Shown here: piece by piece, positions 35,101 to 46,409 of the stretch
How positions within the stretch are numbered: position 1 is the stretch's first letter
How the letters are laid out: each line of letters opens with the position of its first letter
NCBI RefSeq assembly: GCF_020520425.1
Contig: NC_079492.1
Coordinates: 144,801,861 to 144,865,860 of the forward strand
Reading direction: 5' to 3'
Origin: Spinacia oleracea
Taxonomy: Eukaryota; Streptophyta; Magnoliopsida; Caryophyllales; Amaranthaceae
DNA: 64,000 bases
The notes under the pieces: generated by a model
What the model saw: the letters and a program-made list of their open reading frames with translations, nothing else
Told to the model about the DNA's origin: nothing
Databases searched by the model: none
Program-made: the position numbers and the translations under genes

Positions 35101-37110
35101 GAAGGAATTACAGCTACCAATGTACTCACATGACCAACATAAAGGAGTAAGCATTTGGGCATTCCATAATGCGCAGTTCGCCTAAATTCTATTATTGAAG
35201 AGGAAAAAGTAAACCCAAATACTTGAACTAAATAATGAGATCCTGATAACAAAAAGTAAAAAATCTAAATACCAAACATTCGAACTTACTGCATCAAGGT
35301 CCACGTGTGCGAAGACAACTTCCACATCCTTAAGTGAAAATTGTGAGCCTTGAGCAACCACATCTCCATTCACAACAACACAAGAACATCCATCTGCCAC
35401 ATCAATACAAAAGGAAAGGACCAAATAGGTAAACTATATTGTCATTACCAAAAACAGAATTACAAGATCTACAATTAATCAATAATAAAATTGACTGAAT
35501 TCAGGTTTAGGTTTGTTTTTTTTAGAAAAAAAAGAAGGAAGAACAAACAAATGAAAGAGATACCGTAATATAAGCGTCCACCATCACAACCCTGCTGATT
35601 ACTGTACATGTAAAGTCCTCCACGAGTACGTGTAGCACCTTTAAAAGCATCCATACGAGTATCAAGCTTTCTTAGTTGATGGTGGCTTCCACTAGCATTC
35701 ATGAACACTTCAACACCAGCTAATGCAAGCTCAATATGAAGTGGTTCTGGACAAAATAACTCCTCGCAAATTTCAGCAGAAACAACTCTGATAAGAAAAA
35801 TAAATACTTAGAACAATTTTCAAATGCTAACTGGGGGAGAGACAATAAAATATAAAAAAGAACAAGTTTGTTTGTAGAAGGAAATGATATCTAAAACTAC
35901 AGGCATACATAAGAAGTGCTTGATAAGGTTTTGTATAACAAAATGCAAAACATGTAACATACGTGTCCAAGAACTTGACATATCCATAACCAAAGGGCAC
36001 TGTCATTTGAGAGATGGCATCCGCAATATCAGGAGGTAGTTGAAAGTCCACTGTGCTATCTTTCTTCTGCCATGCAGCGAACCAGCGAAGCTCTCTGTAA
36101 TTACCATCATTGGCAAGCAACATCTTTGGTCGTATCATGATGATTTTTCTATTCATACAAAGAACTTGGCAATTGTAACGAACCGATCCATTAATTATAG
36201 GCATCCCAAAGCTACAAAGTATACCATCTGTCCAATCCTCAACCAAAAGTTCCTTCAAACAATCCCATCTGCAATTTCGCCCAACAAGCGATAATTAGTC
36301 TCCATTCACAACTTGCACCAAAATATTACATGAGTAAGCCAGAAAGAAGGGGTGAAAGAGCTTCATGTTGACAGTTAATGTCACTCAAGATTAAACATCA
36401 CACATATAGATAAGAGAGGTGTATGAAATGTATATACTACTTCGTGTTTATATACATCAAACTAACGTAATGGACTTGCTATTGCTACAAGCCTACAACA
36501 ACCACAACTATGTCAATGCCTTAATCCCAGTAGGATGAAGTGCTATGTACTGATAATTCATATATAAAGGAAGCCTGAAGGTGTAAACTCCAAATGCAAA
36601 AACATAAGAACATATAATATGACAAATTGCAACATCCTGAGATTAAATTGATATATTTCCCCTAAATTAAATCATATACTCGTACTATACTTACCAAACT
36701 TTCCAAATGATCCAATTAATCAAGAACTGATCAAAACAAAACTAATTAATCAAAGGTGAAAAAATAGGAGCAACAAATCCGTAAACAAAAGAAAAATTAA
36801 TCAAAGTTCAGGACATTGAATTAAAGTATCACCCTAAAATAGATTAATCAAAGTCAAATTGAATTAAAATAGATGAAATTGAGGAGCAAAAAAGGGGAAA
36901 CGGTGAAGTAAATTACGCATGAGAAACAGTATCAAGCTCCAAGAAGTGATCTTCGCAGCCATAGCCAGTGATTTCAAGCTCAGGACCTAATCGAATAACA
37001 GCACCAGCATCTTTAGCCCTAGAAATCGATTCCTTAATATTCTTCAAATTGAGGTCGAAATCCATTGCCCATTGATTCAAATTACATGTTGCTACCTTGA
37101 TCAACCTCAT
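29172..37110 (-). CDS. Glutamine-dependent NAD+ synthetase
   Basis: It makes NAD+ from nicotinate adenine dinucleotide, ATP and glutamine, the last step of NAD synthesis in the cytosol (family knowledge). My 13 exons: 37110-36917, 36268-35963, 35787-35564, 35393-35290, 35037-34888, 32884-32716, 32617-32482, 32053-31915, 31653-31477, 31262-31095, 30556-30461, 29619-29491, 29396-29172. All introns are GT-AG, phase is kept, and the total is 2217 nt (738 aa), near the usual 700-730. The N-terminal glutaminase is a nitrilase fold with the Glu-Lys-Cys triad: Glu44 in [10 protein letters not shown], Lys113 in MIRPKMLL, Cys174 in SAEICEEL, one residue from the human numbering. The synthetase half has the ATP PP-loop at 360-366 (LSGGADS) and [21 protein letters not shown]. 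No lesions are seen. The C-terminal tail, rich in Asp and Asn, ends near NPNVGL. Confidence 0.95.
29645..29846. mobile_element. PIF/Harbinger (Tourist-like) MITE, copy 2, in NAD synthetase intron 11
   Basis: The termini are inverted: GGCTCTGTTCTACTTATTTT on the left and, in reverse, GGCTCCGTTCTATTGGAC on the right. The duplication TTA flanks both sides (29642-29644 and 29847-29849). The body is built of AAAATAAGTTTAGA-type units and can fold on itself. It is 202 bp, non-coding, and begins only ~25 bases past the acceptor of the downstream exon (29619) on the gene's strand. Confidence 0.85.
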
Positions 37111-37951
37111 CTTTTTTCGTGTTCCTGTTGAAATTTGATCTTCTGGCGTTAATTCAACGCCTTAATTTTTCGATTTTCCGGTGAATTAGGGTGGTCCAAG
37201 GTTACCAGGAATTTGTTTTGTGAGTAGCATATGAATGTGGATTGTGGATTGTGGACTCTGAGAGAGACTCTGACTGAGGTTCGCGCTTTCTCACCTCTCT
37301 TTTTACGTAAAGATTTATATATATATATATCTTTTTGTGTGTGACCTGGAAAACGTTTTAATAGATGAGATTAGCAGATTACTTCTCTGTGTTTACCGAT
37401 GAACGTGTTTTAGAAGGGGAGCAGTTCTGGTGTAATAAAAAGTCATACGACTTGCTCCATCTATAAAATAAATATGTATCTATCAAATATTCCATCCGAC
37501 TCTAAATAATTGTTTTAGTTTTGTTTTCGCTCCATCTCTTTGAGTTTATTCCATACCATTTATAATATGTTGTTATCGCATGTCTCGGCTCATGTACCAT
37601 TATTTAATTTAGCAAAAAGACAAGACTAATAACCTACGGAGTATTTGCTTTCATAACAAGTTGAATTAAATAATATCGATACAACCTTCACTGATTTATA
37701 AACTATATACCGTACGGAGTTATTAGTGTGACATAGGCCCTGTTCTTTTGTACTCCGTACTTAATTTCAATTTAGTTCAGCTCCATTTAGTTTGATTCAG
37801 TTCATCTCAGTTCAACTATATTCAGTTCCATTTAGTTCAGTTCAAAAGAACGACGTTGTGTTCCATTTACTGAACTGAATATATTATTATATTGCAATGT
37901 TCGTCTTTATGTGTTTATTATTATTATTTATTAATTGTTACATATTAATTA
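37111..37951. other. NAD synthetase upstream region
   Basis: An (AT)n run at 37316-37331, about 210 bases upstream of the minus-strand ATG, could serve as the TATA region. Between it and the ATG the minus strand is CT-rich (GAGAAAGCGCGAACC, CAGAGTCTCTCTCAG), like a 5' leader. Near 37736-37860 a stretch with GGCCCTGTTCTTTTG and repeated AGTTCAGTTC is probably a broken Tourist-like element. Confidence 0.4.
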
Positions 37952-38405
37952 TCTATTACTCCGTACTATATAATAAAAGAGACACCAGGAATGACACGTG
38001 TCAATTCCTGGTGCGATTTTTTCCCGCCAAAAACCATTTTCCCAAAAAAGTGTATATATTTTATTTTATTTTCTTTTCTTTTCTTTCTTTTTTTATAAAT
38101 TATTTATGTATGGAAACAAAATTTAGTTTATAAACCATGACAATAATAGATACGACGTAATAATAATTATTCTAAATTAGTACTCCGTATTATTTTAGTC
38201 AAATCGCTATATTAATAATGAAAAATATATCACTCAATATTTTGGTCAAAGTACCATATTAGCATTTTAAATATGCACATTAAATGAATAAATTTAAACG
38301 AGTATGTTAAAAATGTTATAACTATTTAATAGTTTAGGAGATAATCCGTTAAATAATTTGTGAAAAAAATGATCAAAATCCATGCATGCACGGGATCTAA
38401 TCTAG
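37952..38405 (+). mobile_element. Non-autonomous Helitron-like element, copy A
   Basis: It starts TCTATTACTCCG and ends GGGATCTAATCTAG. It sits between a 5' A (37951) and a 3' T (38406) without a target duplication, which is how Helitrons insert. Near the 5' end it has the palindromic GACACGTGTC and CCAGGAATGACACG/CAATTCCTGGTG words; near the 3' end it has TGCATGCACGGG ahead of the CTAG terminus. A second copy on the other strand at 60460-60907 has the same borders, which fixes both ends. It is 454 bp with no Rep/helicase coding. Confidence 0.8.
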
Positions 38406-39784
38406 TTAGTTATTATTACGAAGTATTAACTATTAATTATTATTTGTTAATTACTACTACCTCTTTTTCAAAATGATATTTGCACTTTTCGTTTTACACC
38501 GTTTCGTAATGTTCTACTTTGTTTTATTCTATTTTTAAACATGGAAATTTACTACCTTACTCTTCTTTAACCCACAATATTTGCAGTTTTCCACTCACTT
38601 CCTCTTACTTTTTTTTTTTTCTTAAGCTCACCCACTTTTCACACATTTCTCTTACTTTATCAATATTTTATTATACTCACCAAACTTTTCTGCTTTTGTC
38701 TTAATATTAGTGCAAATGTTAATCCAAAGATCTTTATGAAACGTAAGTAGCACGTCTTAAGTATTTGTTTTTATTAATTATTTATGATTTACAATTTATT
38801 GTATTATTTATTATTATTTATTATTATTTTGTGAGAAAGGAGCTTATGTTTTTTTTTGGTAAAATCATACCTTAATGTAATTTTTTTTTGCGAAAGACAA
38901 CCAAAGAGAAGTTTCCGGCATTGACTGAGCTTTTGGCTATTGACTTGCATGTGTCTCTTTTAGTATATAGTAATAGATATGAAGCTAATCTACATAGGGA
39001 AAACTACTTCCTACATGGCTACATTCAACCAAACACGCATGGAGATGTAATCCGAGTCTATGATTGGATCTAACTCATTTAGCCTTTAAAATGTTTTTAA
39101 GTTAACAAGCCGATGTTTTCAGCATGAACCATGCAGCTTGATTCAACATGGTTGTAATGTAGATGGTGGACAAAGATGCACAATGAGCATGATACATATA
39201 ATACTTTGTATAAATACTTACGTAAAAAATGGTCTTAATATAAAAAAAAGCAGGAGTTATGTTTCTTATTTATACTTTTGAGTTAAAAGAGTATATCTCT
39301 TTTATTTTATCGAAATATCAAGTTATTCTACTTATAGACATGTGTTTTTTTTGAGATGTATCATGCTCGCTGCGCACCCTTCTTGGTTGAATCTGTTTAA
39401 ATAAAATAATTACAAGCGATACACACAATTTTATTTTATACTTCATACAATACAATGCAATGATTGTCCCCGTCACAAAAAAAAATGGTAAAACATACAT
39501 AACGAAAACCAGTAATGTTTTTCTCATTTAGATACTTTGTTATAAAAATGGTTGTAGGTTATGATTCGGCCTAAACCATGTGTACCTTGGTGCTGACTAG
39601 ACCCGACTTAGGATCCATCCCCACCACAAATACGATATGACATAATTTTCAAAAGGGAGGCTCATATATGACCTAAGCAACTTGTGCTTGTGTGTCTAAG
39701 CAACTTTTCGCTTATCTAACATGCTTTATTATGGTGGATTATGCCGTACCAAGTATTATTGGAATTACTGAATTATACACCCAA
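38406..39784. other. Intergenic DNA, no gene seen
   Basis: AT-rich. No coding frame, splice structure or clear element is recognised. Near 39340-39380 a short stretch (ATGTGTTTTTTTTGAG, CTGCGCACCCTTCTTGG) resembles the odd patch inside the MITE at 27941. Confidence 0.4.
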
Positions 39785-41094
39785 AGTACCGTCCAAATGG
39801 TACTCCCGGGGTAAAACGCAGCAAATACAAAACAAAACGCGCGCGGCATAGAATGTTGGATAACATAAAATAACATGTGAAACGACAGACGTAACATAAG
39901 AAATGAAAAAAATAACATAGCATAACTGCCAAAATTATAAGTATAAATAGCCTTAAAATGAAGAAAAATTACTGTTTCATTTCATTTCCATTTCGAAGTT
40001 TTCTCTCTCCTCGATCTCCACTTTCTCACTCCACAATTGTCACAAACATCCATTTTTGGAGATTTTTAAGCTTTCTTTCTCTTCTCCATTAACATTTCTT
40101 AAAAGTCTCTTCTTCATTTACATTTCTCCTCGCAATTTTTTGGAGATTTCTGAAGTAAGATGGAAGAAAACTAGCTTGAAAAACATCCGGAAAACAAGGA
40201 ATTCAAAAGTCAAGGTGAGTAACACTAATTTCTAAATAATTATGTAGTTTCTTCCTAATTTTTGTTCATATTTTTTTAATTTTTTACTTACAAACACTAA
40301 TTTTTTGAGTTTTTTTTTCTTTTTAATTGTACAATTGTAGTTCTGAATAACTTGAAGACGATGACACAATTGCATCATGAATTAAAATTTAGTTCGTAAT
40401 TTCCGTCAATATATAAGCTAATATGTTTTCATAATTTTGTACTACGCATGTTATTTTTGACATAATATATGTTACTTTACTTATTTTATTGATTGTATAT
40501 TCGATGATACCCAGGATTTTTGCAATGATTATTTAAAATCTTGCTATTTTGCAATACAGAGAAACTAACGAAGATGAAAATAATCTGAATGAGGAGAGTA
40601 ATGATGATAAAGGGGATGAAAAGCTCAAGCATGATCGAAGAACAATGAAGATGAAAAAAGATAATTTTTCTCCTAAGCCAAAACAGAGTAATAATTAATT
40701 AAAATCTTGTGTTATGTATGTTATTGTATATGTTACGTCAGTATCAGTTTGCATGTGTTATTTGTTTCTTAATCAGGTATTCAGGTTAATACTTAATATG
40801 TGATTTTCTTTCTCTTCAACCTTTAACTTTTTTTTTAAATCTTTTAAACCATATTTCAGTCCATTAGATTCCAAATTGATGTAAATTTGCAACATAAGCC
40901 GTTTAAAATTTAGAGACAAATACTTTTAAACCGATGTTATTTTCCTATAGACTTATGTAGTTATGTTATTTTCCTATAGACTTACGTTATTTTCTCTTTC
41001 AAATTAGTATTTTTTACAAAGTTAATGTTATTTTTTTCATAAAAAGCGAACATATCGTTATTTTAACGCGCGAGAGTACCTTCCTCCCAGTACT
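39785..41094. mobile_element. Candidate non-autonomous element with gene-like interior
   Basis: The left end (AGTACC, GGTACTCCCGGGG, TAAAACG) and the right end read in reverse (AGTACTGGGAGG, GGTACTCTCGCGCG, TTAAAAT) look like degenerate inverted repeats about 30-35 bp long. Inside are a TATA-like TATAAATAG near 39951, a CT-rich leader, a donor (GTCAAG|GTGAGTAAC near 40214), an acceptor (TTTGCAATACAG near 40559) and an acidic open stretch to 40698. I find no target duplication and no transposase domain. It may be a broken Mutator-like element or another TIR element. Confidence 0.35.
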
Positions 41095-41150
41095 CTCTAG
41101 TGTATCTAACAATTTGCTGTACATGCTTTCTAAAATATGGCACACACTTA

Positions 41151-41492
41151 AACTCCGTTTGGTAAGGCGTAAAACGTTTTCATTATAAAATGATTTTCTA
41201 TGGAAATCATTTTTCAAGGGAAAACTCAATTTCAAACTAGTTTTCCTTCGTTTTGTACCTTAAAGGAAAATGGGAGAAGATGGTGAAAATTGAGGGAAAG
41301 AAAGGAGAGGAGGTAAGGAGGAAAGAAGGAAAAGTGATTTCCCTTCCATTTCAAATGGAAAAGGATTTTCCACCTTGGAGGGAGTCATGGAAAATTGTTT
41401 TCCATCCCTTACCCAACCAACCAACGTAAAATAATTAAAAAAGTGAAAATCATTTTCCATGAAAACGTTTTACGCCCCTACCAAACGAAGCC
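41151..41492. mobile_element. PIF/Harbinger-like MITE
   Basis: The termini are inverted: CTCCGTTTGGTAAGGCGTAA on the left and, in reverse, TTCGTTTGGTAGGGGCGTAA on the right, followed by AACGTTTTCAT-type sequence on both sides. TTA flanks both sides (41148-41150 and 41493-41495). The interior contains a GGAGGTAAGGAGGAAAG purine stretch. It is 342 bp and lies ~195 bases upstream of the Tim17/22/23-family ATG, inside or next to its promoter. Confidence 0.75.
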
Positions 41493-41687
41493 TTAGGCAA
41501 TCACGTATAAGAACAACTCGTGCTCGTGCCATGCTCTTTTCGTGTTGGTACTCATTTTTAGGGGCGTGAGAAATTTTGTGCAAACTGCAAAGTCCTGCAG
41601 CTTGCTTGTGAAAATAAAAAATAAAAAAAATCGATTGAATCAATTAGGAGTACAATTTACAAGGAAGTACTCTCTCTGAAGCACAAA

Positions 41688-41697
41688 ATGGCAAATT

Positions 41698-41728
<31 letters not shown>

Positions 41729-44700
41729 ATCATCATCATCAGCAGCAGTGGTCGCTAAAACGCCAGATGTGGAAGCTCCTCCGTCAACTCCGTCGTCATC
41801 GGACGGCTGGATGGAGCGGATCTTCTATCCCACACTTCTCGGAGGTCTTTCTCTCTCCTCCCCACCCAATTAACAAAACCCTAATTCTTCTGAATTTTCT
41901 ATTTTCTATAGTACAAATGATTTCATTCATAGTATCAAATAAACTCGACTCTGAGATTAATGACGGGCAAAAAATGGCTGACATTTTAATTTTGTTGCAA
42001 ATCAGGAATTGTTGGGGGAGCTGTTGGGGCGGCGTCAAAGTATCGAAAAGTCCACGGCCTTGCGAATGTTTCAGCTACTTATGCTACTAATCTTGCCATT
42101 GTCGCCGGTTGTTATTGTGGTAATTCTCTTTATTAGTCATCTTGTTCAACCTTTTGGTCTTGATAATCACAAATCTCAAATTATTATTTTTAGTGGTTTG
42201 AAAGACATTCTGTTCGATTATGCTTATTGTCGTGTGCTGAATGATGTTTTATGTGATCCACTTTTTCAAAATGTGTATTTGAATATGCTAGTGCTTTGAA
42301 AATTGAAATTGCTACATCATATCAAATTATCAGAACGCTAGTGCTAGTCATTTGAAGTGTAAGGGTGTGTGGATATTTTGATGGATCTTGATGAGCGAAC
42401 TTGCTCTTGAAAACACGACCAGTGTGTTTGTGTGTGTGTGAGGGTAGTTAGGATAAATAGTCATAAAACGGGGTGTAGTCGATAAAAATCATATTCCGCT
42501 CTTGAACTACATTGATAAAAATCATATTGCTAAATGTCGTATTTTGTTCCCTAATAAGCAGAGGATGTTCTCAGAGTTGCTAGATAGGTATCTTTGACGC
42601 GGGGTTTCAATCATAGAATGTATTTAATGTGTGATAAAAGAAAAATGAATCATTTGGGTTCTCTAGGGAAGTTGATGTGAATGAACGGAAATTCTTTTGA
42701 CCTAAATATTGAATCCTAGACCAGTTCTAAATTTGTAATACATAGTTTTTAGTTATCTTTTTGCTTTTGACTTGGTTGAAAACTTGAAATGATCAATTCT
42801 CAATTCCTTAGTCTCAGGACGCTGATTGTAGCATTAGATCTTTGGGCTCAGCTCACTCGAGCCTTAGATTCTTGACAAGGTTTAGAGTTTAAGACTTAAG
42901 TCTTGCTTTCATCAAAATCCTTGTTTCTATTCCAACTCATCTACCTACGAGAAAGGGAGTTACTGAGATAGTAAGATAGTTGCATTTGAAAGTCTGCAAT
43001 TGCACTCACCATTCAACCTACTCGACCTGATTATTTTCCACATGTAAGTCTCTTTTAACATGTTTTAAGAAAATGATAATCATTCTTGTGCAATAGAAGT
43101 TTTGCATGCTCCTCGAGAAACTGGACATAGTTAGTTTGAACATTTCAAGGCGAAAACTAACCTGGGATTGTGAAACAAGAAATATGAGAGTTCAGCGAGA
43201 CCTATACTAGAGCCGCGAATAGTTGACCATCTTGAAAAACTGCTAATGAAGATTTGAGAGGAGTTTGTTCTTAAATCTTTCAGGGGGAAAGGGTTTGGTG
43301 TGTTACTATGTTGGCCAAATTAATTGGAGGATCGACGGCTTAACTGCTCAAGATGACGATTTTAAGTTTTGCGAAAAACTGCGGGGATAAGATGTGGGGG
43401 GTTAATTAGCCTCTTGACATTTCAGAGAAGTGTTGGGATGTGGTTAAGGTTAAACTTTTTATATATTAAACTGCTAGCTGAACACTGGACTTAACATCCC
43501 TAAGTGCAGTGATCAATGCTTAATATCAGATGAGGCTTAGGGCTCAGGAGTCAGGTCTCATGAGACTATCATTAAGGAGTTTAGTTTCTGTCTTGGGGTT
43601 GTTTTATCAAACGTGAGCATAACATGTGCTTGCCCTTGTCTTCCTATTATGATGGTTTTATATTGTTTCTGATTTAGAAAATATTTCATATAGATCGACT
43701 GAATGATGTCACTATGTACTGGCCATACCATGTGAAAATGGCATTTATATTGTAGTTTTAACTGAGAATTATGATTTCTGACTTGCAGGAGCGCGCGAGT
43801 TTGCAAGAGTAACCCGAAAATCTGAACCTGATGATCTTGTCAACTCTGCTATTGGAGGATTTTGTAGCGGAGCACTTCTTGGACGCCTTCAAGGTTAGTA
43901 TTTTTTTTGAGTAATTTAGTTCATACATGGCATTAGAACTTCGAGTACACGTTGAAAAGTTATTTCTTTGTCCAATCCTTTTACGATCAGGATGTCATTC
44001 TTGTAGATGATTTTAATCACTTAATTTCTTTCGTAGAACAATGAATGAACTTATTGGTGGATTGTCTGGCATGGGTACATATTCAAGTGTCATACATGCC
44101 AAAGCTCCCAATTTTGGACATACGGGGGTCCTATTCTAGAATTAGATACAGTTGTGTGGATTTACACCTTTGATGAAATTCATTATTAATTTTAAAGACT
44201 TTCAAAGTCATTTTACACTACTATGTATATAAAGTTACAAACACTTGTTTGCTAGCTTAATTCTTATCTCCAGCCCACTTTTGAACATATATCACTCAAC
44301 CTTCTCTTCATTTTTCTTGAGCATAAATATCACTCAATCTTCTCTTCATTTTTCTTGAGCATAATAGTTTAACCCCTATGATATGTAGATTAAGATAGGT
44401 GTCATGTGGTGCATTGCAATTGTGCCAGATTGCAATTTTTAGCCTTTTTTTTGTCTGCATGTGCCTTCATTTTCAGAGAAATTGCTAGACCTGTTCTTTT
44501 CAGAAGCCTTTAGATGGCAATTGGTGCACATTTATCTTCTTTAACCTCCAAATTCAGAAACTCAGCACATAATTTAGTAACATAATGGAATCCCTTGAGG
44601 AGTTGAGGATTATTGCATTTATAAGTATGGCAGTATGGTAAACTTGTGGCATAACATGTTCCTTGCCTACAAGATAAGTAGTAGAAGGCCAATTAGTTAT

Positions 44701-45026
44701 TATCATTAGAAAGTGGATTTCAGATCTTGTCCATCATTTGTCTGATCAAATTGCTTTGTACTTGATATTGTTTCCTTACAGGTGGCCAACGTGGGGCTAT
44801 TCGTTACTCTTTTATGTTTGCTATTGCTGGAACAGCAGTTGACTTCACAACACTTAAACTCCAACCTATTGTGAAAAGCTACTACGATTCATTGCTCAGT
44901 AGCGACTTGAAATTGCCTGAGTGGTTACCTATCCAGATACTTGACGAGGAAGCCCTTGCCGCTAAACGAGCTCGTGAAGAAGAATTACGTGCTCGAGCCG
45001 TAGCTATTAGGGGCAAAGAATCTTGA
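41688..45026 (+). CDS. Tim17/Tim22/Tim23-family organelle membrane protein
   Basis: Four exons: 41688-41844, 42006-42119, 43789-43893, 44782-45026. Introns are GT-AG, phase is kept, and the total is 621 nt (206 aa). After a 15-Ser tract (residues 4-18) and an acidic/Pro segment comes a core of four small-residue-rich hydrophobic segments: FYPTLLGGIVGGAVGAAS, ATNLAIVAGCYCGAREFARV, SAIGGFCSGALLGRLQGG and YSFMFAIAGTAVDFTT. The Gly-rich spacing and the last segments match the Tim17/22/23/PMP24 fold. The C-terminus is a charged Glu/Arg helix (EEALAAKRAREEELRARA). In plants this family covers protein translocases, OEP16-type amino acid channels and complex I subunits in mitochondria or plastids. 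I cannot say which branch this is, so I give no symbol. Confidence 0.85.
41697..41747 (+). repeat. Coding trinucleotide repeat (poly-Ser)
   Basis: TCT, eight TCC, six TCA and two GCA codons in frame encode 15 Ser and 2 Ala directly after Met-Ala-Asn. It is a simple-sequence repeat in the N-terminus of the Tim17/22/23-family protein and is likely to vary in length between accessions. Confidence 0.95.
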
Positions 45027-46409
45027 ATTGAGGCTTTTTACTTTTCATTTTTGAAACTGCCTTTAGTCATACTGTTATGTTCCAATGTGAAGGGAATTAA
45101 GGAAATGTTGCGATTTTCCTTGAAAAAAGAGAGAAGGAAATCTAACTATTTTACGGTCACATCCTCACAGGTTGTAAAATTGAGGAGTTCTATTTCTGTT
45201 AAGTGGTCTTATTCGATATTCAGTCTGTAGAACTTTTCGGTTAAAGATGGAACCGGCGAAGCGGTCAACCTCAAGTCAGGACTCATCGATATGCTATTAT
45301 GCACCTTTTTGTCCACTATATGAATGATCTGAACACTGAATTTGCAGTTTCAGCTTGTAACAGCTCAAAACTGAGTTATAGATTTGGTTTTATCCTGCTC
45401 AGATACCTAAATAAAAAGCTTTGAGCATCATTTTTGAGTTTTAGTTGTAAAATTGTATATCGGGGATTTCAGAGGCTTTTTTGGTTGATGGCTTTCAATA
45501 ATGGAAATTGAGACAACATTTTTGTGTTCTTCTTTCTCCGTTTTTGTTTTTGGAGTTTCCCCAAACCCCTCCAACATATGAAGTACTTCGTAACTAGAGA
45601 GCAATGTGAAGTGTAGATGAGATTCGATCTCAGGTCTTGGATACCTCTATTTCAAGACTTAACCAACTAAGCTAGTTGACATCCACAAGTTAATCGATAA
45701 TGTGCATCACATAATTCACATTTATTTGTAGTTTTACCGAGTAAAATGTTAGTCATTCTCAACTTGATAGATTATCTGTATCATTTTTGCTTTGAATTTA
45801 TCTACATTTTCGATTGAAGCGAAGATTATCTTCAATTGTGAATAGTGTCAAAATTCTAAATTGGAACATCATTATGGAACGAAGGGAGTAACAACTATTT
45901 TCCAAAAATATAGTAGGCCAATTTGATATATTTTTAGATTGTCAATTCTTTTGTAGTATGATTCTTAACGCAATAGGTGAAAATGGTGAAATATTGATTG
46001 CCTCCCTACTCGACTCGAGTCAAATGAAACAATCTTCCGTTTAATTCATTTAAGGATTTTGTTCTCTGTAATTTGTTTCACTATGTAGTGTTTTTTTCTT
46101 TTTAGTCTTCCGGTACATTCATTGAGGATATTTTGCTCAATAATCTGTTATACGGTGCAGTAGTTTTTTTTTTCCTTTTCATTTTTGCATCACTTCATCG
46201 GGCATCAGGCTCTATCCAAAGCTTAAGACCTGCACATCAGCTAAAACGCCGTATCTTCACTATCCCGCACCTTCACACATCAATCTCTTCTTCATTCGAA
46301 GGAGAGAGAAACAAGGAATCGCAGACTTGCAGGGGCGAAGGAGAAGACCCTACGCTTTTGTTCTCCTCAATTCTCTCATTCTGTAGTTTCTGCTTACATT
46401 TAGTAGACG
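45027..46409. other. Tim-family 3' UTR and ABCF upstream region
   Basis: AATAAA at 45410-45415, about 385 bases past the stop codon, is a plausible polyadenylation signal for the Tim17/22/23-family gene. From about 46250 to 46409 the plus strand is a less AT-rich leader (CATCAATCTCTTCTTCATTC, then AGGAGAGAGAAACAAGGAAT), consistent with a 5' untranslated region of the ABCF gene. A frame starting at 46133 overlaps this leader in another register and is not supported. Confidence 0.45.
45607..45690 (-). mobile_element. Probable tRNA-derived SINE fragment
   Basis: The minus strand has an A-box-like CTAGCTTAGTTGGTTAAG and, ~40 nt later, a B-box-like GAGATCGAATCTC, as in the better preserved SINE at 17159. 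No acceptor stem, poly-A tail or target duplication is clear, so the limits are approximate and a tRNA pseudogene is possible. Confidence 0.5.

Noticed and set aside
40560-40698. A small acidic protein gene
   Set aside because: Spliced to its apparent leader it has no good start codon in frame, and an upstream ATG stops after four codons. I kept it only as a remnant inside a candidate element.
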